Positions 39,999 through 50,050 of a DNA stretch of 64,000 nucleotides are shown in pieces (position 1 is the stretch's first letter; each line of letters starts with the position of its first letter). The notes below the pieces were generated by a model. It ran no database searches and had not been told where the DNA came from. It saw only the letters and a program-made list of their open reading frames with translations. Position numbers and translations under genes: made by a program. This DNA comes from Magnetospirillum sp. XM-1 (GTDB taxonomy: Bacteria > Pseudomonadota > Alphaproteobacteria > Rhodospirillales > Magnetospirillaceae). The stretch spans positions 496,001 through 560,000 of the forward strand of contig NZ_LN997848.1 of the NCBI RefSeq assembly GCF_001511835.1. The letters run 5' to 3'.

Positions 39999-41636
39999 AT
40001 GGCACATCCGACGACGCTTCCCGCCTGGAAGGAATTGGAGGCGCTGGCCGCCACCACCGGCCGGCGCCCCATGCGCGACATGTTCGCCGAGGATCCCGGC
40101 CGCTTCGACCGCTTTTCGGCCCAGTTGGGCGACCTGCTGCTGGATTACTCCAAGAACCGCATCGATACGCGCGTGATGGATGCCCTGCTCCGTCTGGCGG
40201 AACAGGCCGGGCTGCCCCAGGCCCGCGAGGCCATGTTCGAGGGCGCGAAGATCAACGCCACCGAGCGCCGCGCCGTGCTTCACACCGCGCTGCGCAACCG
40301 TTCCGGCCACCCGGTCATGGTGGACGGAGCCGACGTGATGCCCGAGGTGGGGGCCGTGCTGGCCCGCATGAGGGATTTCAGCGGCCGGGTGCGCTCGGGC
40401 GAGTGGAAGGGGGCCACCGGCAAGCCCATCCATAGCGTGGTCAATATCGGTATCGGCGGGTCCGACCTGGGCCCCGTGATGGTCACCGAGGCCCTGAAGC
40501 CCTACCAGAGGGAGGGGCTGGCCGTCCGCTTCATCTCCAACGTCGACGGCAGCCACGCCGCCGAGGTGCTGAAGCTGTGCGACCCCGAGACCACCCTGTT
40601 CATCGTCGCGTCCAAGACCTTCACCACCCAGGAGACCATCGCCAACGCCCGCACCTGCCGGACGTGGCTGGCGGCAAAGCTGGGCGAGGCCGCCATCCCC
40701 AACCATTTCGTGGCGCTGTCCACCAATGCCAGGGCGGTGGCCGAGTTCGGCATCGACACCGCCAACATGTTCGAGTTCTGGGACTGGGTGGGCGGGCGCT
40801 ATTCCCTGTGGTCGGCCATCGGCCTGTCCATCGCCGTGGCGGTGGGCTTCGACCATTTCGAGCGCCTGCTGGACGGCGGCCATGCCATGGACCGGCATTT
40901 CCAGAGCGCGCCGCTGGAGTCCAACCTGCCGGTGATCCTGGCCCTGATCGGCATCTGGAACGCCAACTTCCTGGGCGCCGATTCCTATGCCGTGCTGCCC
41001 TACGACCAGTACCTGCACCGCCTGCCGGCCTATCTCCAGCAGCTGGACATGGAAAGCAACGGCAAGGGCACGGCGCGGGACGGGGCCCGCGTCGCCTGGG
41101 GCACCGGCCCCATCGTGTTCGGCGAGCCCGGCACCAACGGCCAGCACGCCTTCTACCAGCTGATCCACCAGGGCACCCGCCTGATCCCCTGCGATTTCCT
41201 GGCCGCCGCCAACAGCCATAATCCGCTGGGCGAGCATCACCTGCTGCTGCTGTCCAACGTCCTGGCCCAGGCCGAGGCGCTGATGAAGGGCAAGACCGAG
41301 GCCGAGGCCCGCGCCGAACTGGAAAAGGCCGGCATGGACGAAGCCGAGATCGCCTTCCAGCTGCCCCACCGGGTGTTTCCCGGCAACCGGCCCAGCAACA
41401 TGCTGCTTTACCCCCGGCTGGACCCCTTCACGCTCGGCATGCTGGTCGCGCTCTACGAGCACAAGGTGTTCGTCCAGGGCGTGGTCTGGGACGTGCTCAG
41501 CTTCGACCAGTGGGGGGTGGAGCTGGGCAAGGTGCTGGCCAAGGCCATCCTGCCGGAATTGTCGTCGGGCAGTACACCCGGTGGTCATGACTGTTCGACG
41601 GAGAATCTCATCAAAGCTGTCCGTTCAATGCGGTAA
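39999..41636 (+). CDS. pgi: Glucose-6-phosphate isomerase
   Basis: A 545-aa cytosolic enzyme interconverting glucose-6-P and fructose-6-P. Family signatures: [53 protein letters not shown], and [16 protein letters not shown] with the catalytic residues; the C-terminal block [19 protein letters not shown] is complete. Start at 39999 behind GGGGGAA. It follows the 4Fe-4S gene by 34 nt. Confidence 0.96.
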   Translation: MAHPTTLPAWKELEALAATTGRRPMRDMFAEDPGRFDRFSAQLGDLLLDYSKNRIDTRVMDALLRLAEQAGLPQAREAMFEGAKINATERRAVLHTALRNRSGHPVMVDGADVMPEVGAVLARMRDFSGRVRSGEWKGATGKPIHSVVNIGIGGSDLGPVMVTEALKPYQREGLAVRFISNVDGSHAAEVLKLCDPETTLFIVASKTFTTQETIANARTCRTWLAAKLGEAAIPNHFVALSTNARAVAEFGIDTANMFEFWDWVGGRYSLWSAIGLSIAVAVGFDHFERLLDGGHAMDRHFQSAPLESNLPVILALIGIWNANFLGADSYAVLPYDQYLHRLPAYLQQLDMESNGKGTARDGARVAWGTGPIVFGEPGTNGQHAFYQLIHQGTRLIPCDFLAAANSHNPLGEHHLLLLSNVLAQAEALMKGKTEAEARAELEKAGMDEAEIAFQLPHRVFPGNRPSNMLLYPRLDPFTLGMLVALYEHKVFVQGVVWDVLSFDQWGVELGKVLAKAILPELSSGSTPGGHDCSTENLIKAVRSMR

Positions 41637-41669
41637 TATTGATCAATGATTCACCAGAACTTATCCGCT

Positions 41670-41698
41670 TTGACGTAGGGCGGTATTTGGGCTGGTAT
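41670..41698 (+). promoter_or_regulatory. Possible promoter for the PAS/GGDEF gene
   Basis: TTGACG (41670-41675), 17-nt spacer, TGGTAT (41693-41698), 70 nt upstream of the cyclase start; the -10 match is modest. Confidence 0.4.
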
Positions 41699-41768
41699 CG
41701 CCGCATTCGAACCGGTATATGCATGATCCATACTTGAGTTTGGTACCCTGGGAAGGGGCGGACCGGGA

Positions 41769-43505
41769 ATGGGCAGCATGGGACGGGTGGAGACGCCGGC
41801 CGAACGGCGGCGCAAGGGGCCGCGCTTCGGCGCCAATTTCATGACGGTGCTGGAAGTGTCGCGCGACCTCGTCTGCCTGTGCGCCGAGGGCGTGGTGATC
41901 GACGTCAACAGCGCCGGAATCTCCATGCTGGGGGCCGGGGAAGGCGAGGCGGTGGTGGGCCGCGTCTTCCGCGATCTGGTGGGTGGCGACTACGCCGGGG
42001 TGATCGACGACCTTCTGCACCTGAAGGAGATCGAGGATTCCGCCTTTCCCATCAAGATCATCCGCCTGGACGGCACCGCCTCCGAGGCCGAGCTGCAGAT
42101 CCATCCCGCCCGCGAATTGGGGCCAGCCCACGCGGTGGTGACCGCCCGCGACATTTCCCACCAGGGGCATCTGGCGCGCACGGCGCGGCATAGCGAGGAC
42201 CGCTTCCAGGCGCTGGTGGAGCGCTCCATGCATCTGGTGCTGCTCTGCCACGGCGGGCGCATCGGCTATATCAACGCCACCGGAATCGGCGTGCTGGGCG
42301 GCAGCGATTCCAGCCAGTTCGTCGGCAGCCCCCTGTCGGAGATCTTCGCCGGCGAATACCGCGAGATCGTCGCCGCCGACCTGTCCGCCCTGCTGGACGA
42401 GGGCGGCATCATGCCCATGCGTCTCGCCCGCCTGGACGGCTCGGTGTTCGACGCCCAGATCAAGGCCACCCGGCTGCCGTCCAGGGGCGCCGCCCCGGAA
42501 TACATGGTCGAGGCCCGCGACATCACCGGACAGATCCGGGCGGTGGCGGCGCTGCGGCACATGAACGACACCCTGGAGCAGCAGGTGGCGGCCCGCACCC
42601 GCGAACTGGCCGAGGAGCGCTCGCGCGCCGTCGAGGCCCGCGCCTTCGTCGAAAGCCTGCTGGAAGCGGTGCCCAACCCCCTGTGGTGGAAGGACGTCCA
42701 CGGCCGTTATCTCGGCTATAACGGCGCTTTCCGCGAGCTGCACGGCATCGACGCCACCGAATGGATCGGGCGGACCATGGATGTGACGGTCAACCCGGAT
42801 TTCGCCGCCGCTTCGGGGCTGGCCGACGCCGAGGCCTTGAAGGAACGGCGCCGCGTCCAGTTCGAGGCCCGGCTCCATGTCCGTCTGGCCGAGCATCTGG
42901 ACGTGGTGGTCAGCAAGACCGCCTGGCTGGGCCGCGACCACAATGCCGAGGGCGTGATCGGCGTGATGCTCGACATCACCGACAGGAAGCGCATGGAGGC
43001 CGAGCTGCGCTGCCTGGCCACCACCGACGTGCTGACCGGGGCCTTCAACCGCCGCCATTTCATGGAGCTGGCCGGGGCGGAGCTGGACCGGGCGCGCCGC
43101 CATCAGCGCCCCATGGTGGCCCTGATGCTCGACATCGACCACTTCAAGCGCATTAACGACACCTTCGGCCATCCGGTGGGCGACGTGGCCATCAAGGCGC
43201 TGGCCGCCACCTGCGCCCATGAAATCCGCCACGAGGACGTGCTGGGCCGCATGGGCGGCGAGGAATTCGCCATCGTGCTGACCGAGACCGACCAGGACGG
43301 CGCCCTGCTGGTGGCCGAACGCCTGCGCCTGGCCATCGCCGCCATCCGCCTTCCCACCGACCAGGGAATCGTCGCCTTCACCGCCAGCATCGGGCTGGCC
43401 GAACGGCTGGACGGCGACAGCTCCATCGACGCCATGCTGTCGCGCGCCGACATGGCGCTCTACGCCGCCAAGCGCTCGGGCCGCAACAGGGTGGCGGTGG
43501 GGTAG
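41769..43505 (+). CDS. Diguanylate cyclase with three PAS domains
   Basis: A 578-aa soluble sensor. Three PAS-like domains (about 25-130, 140-258, 297-415), a coiled coil (about 262-296), then a GGDEF domain (418-578). The active site is [12 protein letters not shown], and RHED lies exactly five residues before GGEEF, the RxxD inhibitory site for c-di-GMP feedback. It should therefore be an active, product-inhibited cyclase. No membrane segment. The start may be 41769 or the ATG three codons later. mutL follows by 22 nt. Confidence 0.9.
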   Translation: MGSMGRVETPAERRRKGPRFGANFMTVLEVSRDLVCLCAEGVVIDVNSAGISMLGAGEGEAVVGRVFRDLVGGDYAGVIDDLLHLKEIEDSAFPIKIIRLDGTASEAELQIHPARELGPAHAVVTARDISHQGHLARTARHSEDRFQALVERSMHLVLLCHGGRIGYINATGIGVLGGSDSSQFVGSPLSEIFAGEYREIVAADLSALLDEGGIMPMRLARLDGSVFDAQIKATRLPSRGAAPEYMVEARDITGQIRAVAALRHMNDTLEQQVAARTRELAEERSRAVEARAFVESLLEAVPNPLWWKDVHGRYLGYNGAFRELHGIDATEWIGRTMDVTVNPDFAAASGLADAEALKERRRVQFEARLHVRLAEHLDVVVSKTAWLGRDHNAEGVIGVMLDITDRKRMEAELRCLATTDVLTGAFNRRHFMELAGAELDRARRHQRPMVALMLDIDHFKRINDTFGHPVGDVAIKALAATCAHEIRHEDVLGRMGGEEFAIVLTETDQDGALLVAERLRLAIAAIRLPTDQGIVAFTASIGLAERLDGDSSIDAMLSRADMALYAAKRSGRNRVAVG

Positions 43506-43527
43506 CCGGAGCGCTAAACTCCCGCCC

Positions 43528-45336
43528 ATGCCCATCCGTCTCCTTCCTCCCACCCTGGTCAACCAGATCGCCGCCGGCGAGGTGGTCGAGCGTCCCGCTT
43601 CGGCCGTCAAGGAACTGGTGGAGAACTCCATCGACGCCGGAGCCACCCGTATCGACGTGGTGCTGGGCGAAGGCGGGCAGGCGCTGATCGCGGTCACCGA
43701 CGACGGTTGCGGCATGGGCCCGGACGAGATGACGCTGGCCGTGGAGCGCCACGCCACCTCGAAACTTCCCGACGACGATCTGGTGCGCGTCCAGTTCTTA
43801 GGGTTTCGCGGCGAGGCGCTGCCCTCCATCGGCTCGGTGGCGCGCCTGACGCTGACCAGCCGGCCTCGGGGCGCGGAATCCGCCTGGAGCCTGTCGGTGG
43901 AAGGGGGCGCCAAGGGCCAGCCGGTCCCCGCCGCCCACCCCTTTGGCACCCGCATCGAGGTCAGGGACCTGTTCTACGCCACCCCGGCGCGGCTCAAATT
44001 CCTCAAGGCGGCGCGCACCGAACTGACCCATGCCGCCGACGTGATCGAGCGTTTGGGCATGGCGCATCCGGCAATCGCCTTCTCGCTGTCCGACGGCGGG
44101 CGCAAGGTGCTGGACCTGGCGGCCAAGCGGGGCGAGCCGGCCGCCGCCCGTCTGGCCCGCATCGCTCAGGTGGTGGGCCGCGAGTTCGAGCCCAACGCCC
44201 TGGCGCTGGATTCCGAGCGTGACGGGGTGCGGCTGACCGGCTGGGCCGGGCTGCCCACCTATAACCGCGCCACCTCGGCCGCCCAGTACCTGTTCGTCAA
44301 CGGACGGCCCGTGAAGGACCGGCTGGTGATCGGCGCGGTCCGGGGCGCCTATCAGGACGTGCTGGCCCGCGACCGCCATCCGGTGGTGGCCCTGTTCCTG
44401 GAACTGGACCCCGATCAGGTGGACGTCAACGTCCATCCCGCCAAGGCCGAGGTGCGCTTCCGCGATTCCGGGCTGGTGCGCGGCCTGATCGTCGGCGCCA
44501 TCCGTCACGCCCTGGCCGGAGCCGGCCACCGGGCCAGCTCGACGCTGACCGGCGTGGCGCTGGGGGCGCTGGGGGGCAGCAGCGCCGCGCCCCCCTCCTT
44601 CGGCCATTATCCGCCGGCCCGGCCGTCCCCGGTCCTGGTGCGGGCCGGCGTCGCCGCCCAGGCGCCCTTCGGGCTGTCCGAGCAGAGCCTGGGCCTCGAC
44701 CTGCCGCCTTCCGCTCCCGCCGCCCGGGCGGACGAGGCAGAGGAGATCGCCGCCGATTATCCCCTGGGGGCGGCCAAGGCCCAGTTGCACGACACCTATA
44801 TCGTCGCCGAGACCGCCCAGGGGCTGGTGATCGTCGACCAGCACGCCGCCCACGAGCGTCTGGTGTTCGAGCGCCTGAAGCTGGGCCTCGAGGACGGCAA
44901 GGTGGCCCGCCAGGGCCTGCTGCTGCCCGAGGTGGTGGATCTGGGCGATGCCGGCGCCGCCCGCATCGCCGAGCGCGCCGAGGAACTGGCCCGCCTGGGC
45001 CTGGTGGTCGAACCCTTCGGCCCCGGCGCCGTGGTGGTGCGCGAAATTCCCGCTTTGCTGGGTGACGGCGACGTCCAGGGGCTGGTGCGCGACCTGTCCG
45101 ACGAACTGGCCGAATGGGGGGCGGCCACCGCGCTGGAGGAGCGATTGCTCCATATCTGCGCCACCATGGCCTGCCACGGCTCGGTGCGGGCGGGCCGCCG
45201 CCTGTCCATTCCCGAGATGAACGCGCTGTTGCGCCGCATGGAGGCCACGCCGCTTTCAGGCCAGTGCAACCATGGGCGGCCCACCCACGTTTCCCTAAGT
45301 CTCGCCGACATCGAGAAGCTGTTCGGGCGGCGGTAG
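43528..45336 (+). CDS. mutL: DNA mismatch repair protein MutL
   Basis: A 602-aa protein. The GHKL ATPase begins [20 protein letters not shown] and includes [19 protein letters not shown] and [14 protein letters not shown]. The C-terminal dimerisation domain holds [12 protein letters not shown], which matches the DQHA(x)2E(x)4E endonuclease motif, and [10 protein letters not shown] and QCNHGRPT. It therefore nicks DNA itself in mismatch repair, as in bacteria without MutH. A Pro/Ala linker lies at about 350-400. Confidence 0.96.
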   Translation: MPIRLLPPTLVNQIAAGEVVERPASAVKELVENSIDAGATRIDVVLGEGGQALIAVTDDGCGMGPDEMTLAVERHATSKLPDDDLVRVQFLGFRGEALPSIGSVARLTLTSRPRGAESAWSLSVEGGAKGQPVPAAHPFGTRIEVRDLFYATPARLKFLKAARTELTHAADVIERLGMAHPAIAFSLSDGGRKVLDLAAKRGEPAAARLARIAQVVGREFEPNALALDSERDGVRLTGWAGLPTYNRATSAAQYLFVNGRPVKDRLVIGAVRGAYQDVLARDRHPVVALFLELDPDQVDVNVHPAKAEVRFRDSGLVRGLIVGAIRHALAGAGHRASSTLTGVALGALGGSSAAPPSFGHYPPARPSPVLVRAGVAAQAPFGLSEQSLGLDLPPSAPAARADEAEEIAADYPLGAAKAQLHDTYIVAETAQGLVIVDQHAAHERLVFERLKLGLEDGKVARQGLLLPEVVDLGDAGAARIAERAEELARLGLVVEPFGPGAVVVREIPALLGDGDVQGLVRDLSDELAEWGAATALEERLLHICATMACHGSVRAGRRLSIPEMNALLRRMEATPLSGQCNHGRPTHVSLSLADIEKLFGRR

Positions 45337-45812
45337 AGTCCGGCCAGTTTAGGCTGCAGCGCTTCATCCGCTGGTTTCCGGTTTAATTCCTGGCGGCCAG
45401 AATGGAGTCGCAGGACACGGATGCGGCGCTTTGCGCCGCTCGCGGATGGGCGCGGATATGTCTTTCCTTTGGCTGTGATCCCTGTTTTGACCCATGGGGA
45501 GCCGCTCCTGGGTCCCGGCTCTTCAGCCGGGACGACAATGAGGAACTTTCGGTCTCCGTATCTATCCGTGGCCGCGAAGCGGCATCCGTGTCCATCCGTG
45601 TTGATGAACGGCTGAAAGCCGCGTTGATCCGACCATTCTGGTCTCTCACCTGAATTTAGACCGGATGGAAGCGGGCTTGTTCCGGGCGTCCACGCGGCCC
45701 GATCCAGCGGAGTGCCAAACGGCACTACATGGATGGCCGGGTCGAGCCCGGCCATGACGCAGGGGGGTGTCTGAGCTTGGTGCAAACTACGATAGGCCGC
45801 CTTCTCCACCCG
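45337..45812. other. Repeat-rich intergenic region between mutL and the hemerythrin gene
   Basis: No gene seen. It holds a degenerate copy of the CCGTGTTGATCCGTGG-like repeat (about 45545-45615, with GGCCGCGAAGCGGC), an imperfect CCCGGCTCTTCAGCCGGG hairpin (45513-45532), and the 92-bp dispersed repeat at 45671. Short open frames here lack ribosome sites and are products of the repeats. Confidence 0.6.
45671..45762 (+). repeat. 92-bp dispersed repeat, copy 1
   Basis: Starts GCGGGCTTGTTCCGGGCGTC and ends with the strong hairpin ATGGCCGGG-TCGAG-CCCGGCCAT then GACGCAG. The copy at 50051-50142 has the same length and most bases. Similar CTTGTTCCGGGC/GGCCGGGTC repeats are common between genes in alphaproteobacteria. 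Confidence 0.8.
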
Positions 45813-45855
45813 CTTGACCGCCGTCAAGTACCATAGTCATCTAGTTGGGTATTAT
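45813..45855 (+). promoter_or_regulatory. FNR/CRP-type site and -10 element before hemerythrin gene
   Basis: CTTGACCGCCGTCAAG (45813-45828) is a perfect dyad of the form TTGAC-N4-GTCAA, the FNR/FixK spacing. TATTAT (45850-45855) is a good -10 with no proper -35. A start about 7 nt after the -10 (about 45862) puts the dyad centre at -41.5, the class II activator position. Confidence 0.65.
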
Positions 45856-45888
45856 CGCCTCAGTTGCTTGAAGCGAAGGAATACAGCC

Positions 45889-46308
45889 ATGAGAAAGACC
45901 GACGGATTCCGTAAACATCATGATGGGCTGCGCGAGATCGTCGGCCGTCTGGAGCCCATGCTGGTGCCGGCCCGCATCGCCGAGGACCCGGCGGCGGTGT
46001 CCAAGGTGGTGCTCGACCTGTTCGGCAAGTTCTCCATCCACCTGGCCATCGAGGACAACACGCTGTACCCGAAATGCGCCGCCCATGCCGATGCGGCGCT
46101 GCGCCGCACCGCCGCCGAGTTCCAGGCGGAGATGGGCAGCCTGTCGCAGCGTTTCGACGCCTACAAGAAGGCCTGGGCCGGTCCGCTGGCCATCGGCCGC
46201 GACCCCGCCGCCTTCGTCACGGCGACGCGCGAGATCCTGGGCCTGTTCAAGGCGCGGGTGGAACGGGAAGAAAGCCGCCTCTACGATTTGTTCGACAAGG
46301 CGGCGTGA
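45889..46308 (+). CDS. Hemerythrin-like (HHE) domain protein
   Basis: A 139-aa four-helix protein: FRKHHDGLREIV (His pair), FSIHLAIEDNTLYPKCAAHA (H..ED and His) and REESRLYDLFDKA. The fold is hemerythrin-like, though the C-terminal HxxxD of O2-binding forms is replaced by EESRLYD, so the metal site may differ (HHE type). GAAGGA precedes the ATG at 45889. The FNR-type promoter suggests induction at low oxygen. Confidence 0.82.
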   Translation: MRKTDGFRKHHDGLREIVGRLEPMLVPARIAEDPAAVSKVVLDLFGKFSIHLAIEDNTLYPKCAAHADAALRRTAAEFQAEMGSLSQRFDAYKKAWAGPLAIGRDPAAFVTATREILGLFKARVEREESRLYDLFDKAA

Positions 46309-46329
46309 GGGGGCAGGCCCCCACCCCGA

Positions 46330-46355
46330 CCCTCCCCCGGCAAACCGGGGGAGGG
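46330..46355. terminator. Bidirectional hairpin between convergent genes
   Basis: CCCTCCCCCGG-CAAA-CCGGGGGAGGG is a perfect 11-bp stem with a tetraloop in the 61-nt gap between the hemerythrin gene and the htpG stop. No strong T tract on either side. Confidence 0.6.
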
Positions 46356-46369
46356 GGGAGCGATAGGAT

Positions 46370-48241
46370 TTATCCCAGCAGGCCCTTTTCCATCACCGCC
46401 ACCATGCGCCGCGCGAAGGCGGCCGGGTCGGCGGGGGGCTCGCCCTCGATGATGCGGGCCTGGTCCAGCAGCAGGAAGGCGGCGTCTTCCACGCCCCCGT
46501 TGGTGCCGCCGGCCGCCACACGCGCGGCAAGGCCCTTGATCAGGGCGTGGCGGGGGTTGATCTCCAGGATGCGGGCGCGTTCGCCCGGAGCCTGGTTGTG
46601 GGCGCGCAGCATCTTTTCCAGATGCATGCTCATCTCGCCCTCGGCGGCCACCAGGCAGACGGCGGATTCGGTCAGGCGCTCGGAAGACCGCACGTCCTTG
46701 ACCCGCTCGCCCAGCGCCAGCTTGACCGCCTCGATCAGGGTGGTCAGCTCGCCGGCCGGGGCTTCGTCCGCCTTGGCCTCCTCGGCGCCCTCGGGGGCCT
46801 TGACCTTGGAGAGGTCGGCGCCGGCGGCGGCCACCGAGCGGAACGGCTTTTCCGCATAGGCCGGCACCGCCGAGACCCAGAACTCGTCGATGGGATCGGT
46901 GAGCAGCAGAACCTCGACGCCCTTGGCCTTGAAGCCTTCCAGCTGCGGGCTCTTCTTCAACTGCTCGATATCGTCGCCGGTGATGGTGTAGATGGCGTCC
47001 TGGCCGTCCTTCATGCGCGCCACGTAATCGGCCAGCGTGGTCAGCCCGTCACCATGGGTGGAGCGGAAGCGGCACAGCTCCAGGATGTCGGTCTTGCGCT
47101 CGAAATCCTCGTAGATGCCTTCCTTCAGCACCGGGCCGAAGGCGGCCCAGAACTCGTCGTACTTGCCGTCGGAATCCTCGGACTTCTTCTTCAGTTCGCC
47201 CAGGATACGCTTGACCAGGCCGGTGCGGATCTTGGACAGCACGGGATTGTGCTGCAGCATCTCGCGGCTGACGTTGAGCGGCAGGTCCTGGCTGTCCACC
47301 ACGCCCCGCACGAAGCGCAAGTAAGGGGGCAGCAACTCCTCGCAATCGTCGGTGATGAACACCCGCTTGACGTAGAGCTTCACGTGCTGCTTGCGGTCGG
47401 GGTGGAAGATGTCGAGCGGCTTGGACGACGGAATGAACAGCAGGCCGGTGTACTCGATGGCGCCCTCGGCCTTGTAGTGCAGCGTCGACCACGGCTCGTC
47501 GAAGGCGTGGGCGACGTGGTGGTAGAATTCCTTGTACTGCTCGGGCGTGATCTCGGATTTGGACCGGGTCCACAGCGCGTTGGCCGAGTTGATGGTCTCC
47601 TCGTCCGCCTCGCCGTCCTTCAGCGTCACCGGAATGGCGATGTGGTCGGAGTAGCGCTTGACGATGGACTTGAGGCGCCAGGCGTCGAGGAACTCGGTTT
47701 CGCCCTCGCGCAGCTTCAAGGTGATGGCGGCGCCGCGCGCCGCGTCCTCGGCGGGGGTGACGGTGAACTCGCCCTTGCCGTCCGACACCCATTTCCAGCC
47801 CTTGGCCTCGCCGGCCTTGCGGGTGACCACGCTGACTTCCCCGGCCACCATGAAGGCGGAGTAGAAGCCGACGCCGAACTGGCCGATCAGGGTGACGTCC
47901 TTCTTGGCGTCGCCGGTCAGGCGCGACAGGAATTCCGAGGTGCCCGACTTGGCGATGGTGCCCAGATTGGCGATCAGCTCGTCATGGCTCATCCCTAAGC
48001 CGTTGTCGGCGATGGTCAGCGTGCCGGCGTCCTTGTCGGGAACGAGGCGGATGCGGAACTCGGAATCCCCGGCCAGCAGGTCGGGGTCGGTGATGGCGGC
48101 GTAGCGCAGCCGGTCGCATGAATCCGAGGCGTTGGAGATCAGCTCGCGCAGGAAGATCTCCTTGTTGGAGTAGAGCGAGTGAACAACGATGTCGAGCAAC
48201 TTGCCGACTTCCGCCTGGAATTGACGCTTTTCTTCGGCCAT
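46370..48241 (-). CDS. htpG: Molecular chaperone HtpG (Hsp90)
   Basis: A 623-aa cytosolic Hsp90. The N-terminal ATPase has FLRELISNASDSCDRLRYAA, ADNGLGMSHDEL and GQFGVGFYSAFMVA; the middle domain has LYVKRVFITDDCEELLPPYL and GVVDSQDLPLNVSREMLQ; the C-terminal dimerisation domain is complete. A sigma-32-type promoter lies 48-76 nt upstream. Confidence 0.97.
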   Translation of the reverse strand: MAEEKRQFQAEVGKLLDIVVHSLYSNKEIFLRELISNASDSCDRLRYAAITDPDLLAGDSEFRIRLVPDKDAGTLTIADNGLGMSHDELIANLGTIAKSGTSEFLSRLTGDAKKDVTLIGQFGVGFYSAFMVAGEVSVVTRKAGEAKGWKWVSDGKGEFTVTPAEDAARGAAITLKLREGETEFLDAWRLKSIVKRYSDHIAIPVTLKDGEADEETINSANALWTRSKSEITPEQYKEFYHHVAHAFDEPWSTLHYKAEGAIEYTGLLFIPSSKPLDIFHPDRKQHVKLYVKRVFITDDCEELLPPYLRFVRGVVDSQDLPLNVSREMLQHNPVLSKIRTGLVKRILGELKKKSEDSDGKYDEFWAAFGPVLKEGIYEDFERKTDILELCRFRSTHGDGLTTLADYVARMKDGQDAIYTITGDDIEQLKKSPQLEGFKAKGVEVLLLTDPIDEFWVSAVPAYAEKPFRSVAAAGADLSKVKAPEGAEEAKADEAPAGELTTLIEAVKLALGERVKDVRSSERLTESAVCLVAAEGEMSMHLEKMLRAHNQAPGERARILEINPRHALIKGLAARVAAGGTNGGVEDAAFLLLDQARIIEGEPPADPAAFARRMVAVMEKGLLG

Positions 48242-48288
48242 GGCTTATCCGTCTCCCTTGAGCCTGGGTTGCATGAAAAGGCGCTCTG

Positions 48289-48317
48289 ATATGAGGGGAG
48301 CGGCGCCAGCTTGCAAG
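48289..48317 (-). promoter_or_regulatory. RpoH (sigma-32)-type promoter of htpG
   Basis: Minus strand CTTGCAA (48317-48311), 14-nt spacer, CCTCATAT (48296-48289). This matches the heat-shock consensus CTTGAAA-N11-15-CCCCATNT at most positions and faces htpG, a known heat-shock gene. Confidence 0.7.
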
Positions 48318-48357
48318 TGCGGCGATTCTCCGAGACAATGGAAGTTCGCTCCCGGCA

Positions 48358-48386
48358 TTGCCAAGGCCATTGTAAATGGCTATGTA
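48358..48386 (+). promoter_or_regulatory. Sigma-70-type promoter for hpf
   Basis: TTGCCA (48358-48363), 17-nt spacer, TATGTA (48381-48386); about 115 nt before the hpf start. Confidence 0.5.
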
Positions 48387-48500
48387 TGGCGCCCCGAGCT
48401 TCAAGGTCCCGCCCGGACGGCGGGACTGATTAAAAGAACCGAGTCGCCCGGCGCGGTGCCAAGAGCCGGCCGAAGGCGAACCGAGAGAATGGAGATGTTG

Positions 48501-48863
48501 ATGCAGATTCCCCTCCAGATCACCTTTCACGGTGTCGATCACTCTGACGCCGTCGAAACCCGCATCCGCGAAAAGGTGGCCAAACTGGAGCATCTCTTCG
48601 ATCGCATCACCAGCTGCCGCGTGGTGATCGAGCAGCACCACAAGAACACCTCGAACCTGCACCACAAGGGCGAGCCCTTCCACATCCGTCTCGCCCTGAC
48701 GGTCCCCGGCGACGAGCTGGTGGTGAAGCGCGACCCCAAGGACAGCCATGTCAACGAGGATATCTACGTGGCGCTGCGCGAGGCTTTCGCAGGCATGGAG
48801 CGCCAGTTGAAGGAATACGTCGACCGTAGCCGCGGCAACGTCAAGGCGCGGGCCCAGGCCTAG
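48501..48863 (+). CDS. hpf: Ribosome hibernation promoting factor-like protein (HPF/RaiA family)
   Basis: About 120 aa with the beta-alpha-beta-beta-beta-alpha HPF fold: LQITFHGVDHSDAVETRIRE, KLEHLFDRITSCRVVIEQHH and VNEDIYVALREAFAGMERQL. It is the short form without the C-terminal dimerisation domain, so it may act like RaiA or short HPF on idle ribosomes. Three in-frame ATGs lie close (48489, 48495, 48501); the last is 6 nt after GGAG. Divergent from htpG. Confidence 0.82.
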   Translation: MQIPLQITFHGVDHSDAVETRIREKVAKLEHLFDRITSCRVVIEQHHKNTSNLHHKGEPFHIRLALTVPGDELVVKRDPKDSHVNEDIYVALREAFAGMERQLKEYVDRSRGNVKARAQA

Positions 48864-48875
48864 CCATTCCTACCG

Positions 48876-48902
48876 GCATGGGTGGGCTGGCCCCACCCAT
48901 GC
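48876..48902 (+). terminator. Hairpin after hpf
   Basis: GCATGGGTGGG-CTGGC-CCCACCCATGC, an 11-bp stem 13 nt after the hpf stop, with only a weak T run (CTTT) beyond. Confidence 0.6.
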
Positions 48903-48934
48903 ATCAAGCTTTCCGATTACAGCCCGCATGGTAG

Positions 48935-48963
48935 TTGAACTTTCCACGCGGTTCGGATAAAAC
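48935..48963 (+). promoter_or_regulatory. Sigma-70-type promoter for the LysR gene
   Basis: TTGAAC (48935-48940), 17-nt spacer, TAAAAC (48958-48963), 51 nt before the LysR start. Confidence 0.5.
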
Positions 48964-49014
48964 GCTGCCATCTATTGCGGTGCAGCATGGTGCTGCCCTC
49001 GTCCTGGCCGCGTC

Positions 49015-49872
49015 ATGAATATCGATCTCGCCCGTACCTTCCTGGAAATCGTCGACACCGGCAACTTCAACAAGGCTGCCGAGCGCCTCTCCGTGACCCA
49101 GTCCACGGTCAGCATGCGCATCCGGGCGCTGGAAGAGGAGTTGGGGCGGCCGCTGTTCGTGCGCTCCAAGTCGGGCACCCAGCTGACCGCCGCCGGCATG
49201 CAGTTCCGCCGCTACGCCACCACCATGGTCCGCATCTGGGAACAGGCGCGCCAGGAACTGGCCCTGCCGGCGGGGTTTCGCACCGTGCTCAACGTGGGCG
49301 GCCAGTTCTCGCTGTGGGACCGCCTGCTGGTCCAGTGGATTCCCTGGATGCGCACCGCCATGCCCGACGTGGCCCTGAAGGCCGAGGTCGGCGGTTCCGA
49401 CGGGCTGATGCGCCAGCTGATCGAAGGCATGCTCGACCTGGTGGTGATGTATTCGCCGCTGTCGCGTCCCGGCCTGCATATCGAGAAGCTGCTGGAGGAG
49501 CGTCTGATCCTGGTCTCCACCCGGCGGCGCGCCGTGGCGGAATGGGACGAGGATTACGTTCTGGTGGATTGGGGGCCGGAATTCCGCGCCGCCCACAGCC
49601 AGGCCTTTCCCGACCTCAAGACCCCGGCGGTGTCGGTGGGCCTGGGCGCGCTGGGCCTGCAGCACATCCTGGCCTATGGCGGCACCGGCTATTTCCCCAT
49701 GCGGGTGGCGCGCTCGTATCTCTCGGCCGGAAGGCTGTTCGAGGTGACGGGGGCGCCGGAATTCCGCCGCCCGGCCTATCTGGTCCACGCCGAGGACGAA
49801 ACCCGCGAGGACTGGTTCGACACCGCGCTGGACGGCTTGCGCTACGTCGCCTCGCTGGAAAGCGAGGACTAG
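49015..49872 (+). CDS. LysR family transcriptional regulator
   Basis: A 285-aa regulator. The winged helix is in MNIDLARTFLEIVDTGNFNK and AAERLSVTQSTVSMRIRALE (residues 1-62), followed by a linker helix and the periplasmic-binding-like effector domain (about 88-280). No divergent target gene is present: hpf lies upstream on the same strand, and repeats lie downstream, so targets are unknown. Confidence 0.9.
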   Translation: MNIDLARTFLEIVDTGNFNKAAERLSVTQSTVSMRIRALEEELGRPLFVRSKSGTQLTAAGMQFRRYATTMVRIWEQARQELALPAGFRTVLNVGGQFSLWDRLLVQWIPWMRTAMPDVALKAEVGGSDGLMRQLIEGMLDLVVMYSPLSRPGLHIEKLLEERLILVSTRRRAVAEWDEDYVLVDWGPEFRAAHSQAFPDLKTPAVSVGLGALGLQHILAYGGTGYFPMRVARSYLSAGRLFEVTGAPEFRRPAYLVHAEDETREDWFDTALDGLRYVASLESED

Positions 49873-49874
49873 GG

Positions 49875-50046
49875 CCAATCGACATTCAAGCCGATTGGGT
49901 GAGAATTAAGGCCACAGATGAACACAGATTCCCGCTACGCGGGACACAGATAAGGAATATCCCTCTTCATCTGTGTTTATCTGTGGCTGAATTTTCTGTC
50001 TGACTGACCAGCAGACCCGGAATTCGCACCACATTTCTCACTCGTC
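49875..50046. repeat. Inverted-repeat element with CCACAGATGAACACAGAT arms
   Basis: GCCACAGATGAACACAGAT (49911-49929) pairs with ATCTGTGTTTATCTGTGGC (49969-49987) with a single G-T wobble, giving 19-bp arms around an inner hairpin CCCGC-TAC-GCGGG. Just before it CCAATCG/CGATTGG (49875-49898) is a small dyad that may end LysR transcription. Similar CACAGATGAACACAGAT palindromes are scattered in many bacterial genomes. A degenerate relative is at about 45545-45615. Confidence 0.7.
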
Positions 50047-50050
50047 ATGC

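Noticed and set aside
45402..45653. Short frames between mutL and hemerythrin genes
   Set aside because: Sequence is made of repeats and palindromes with no ribosome sites.
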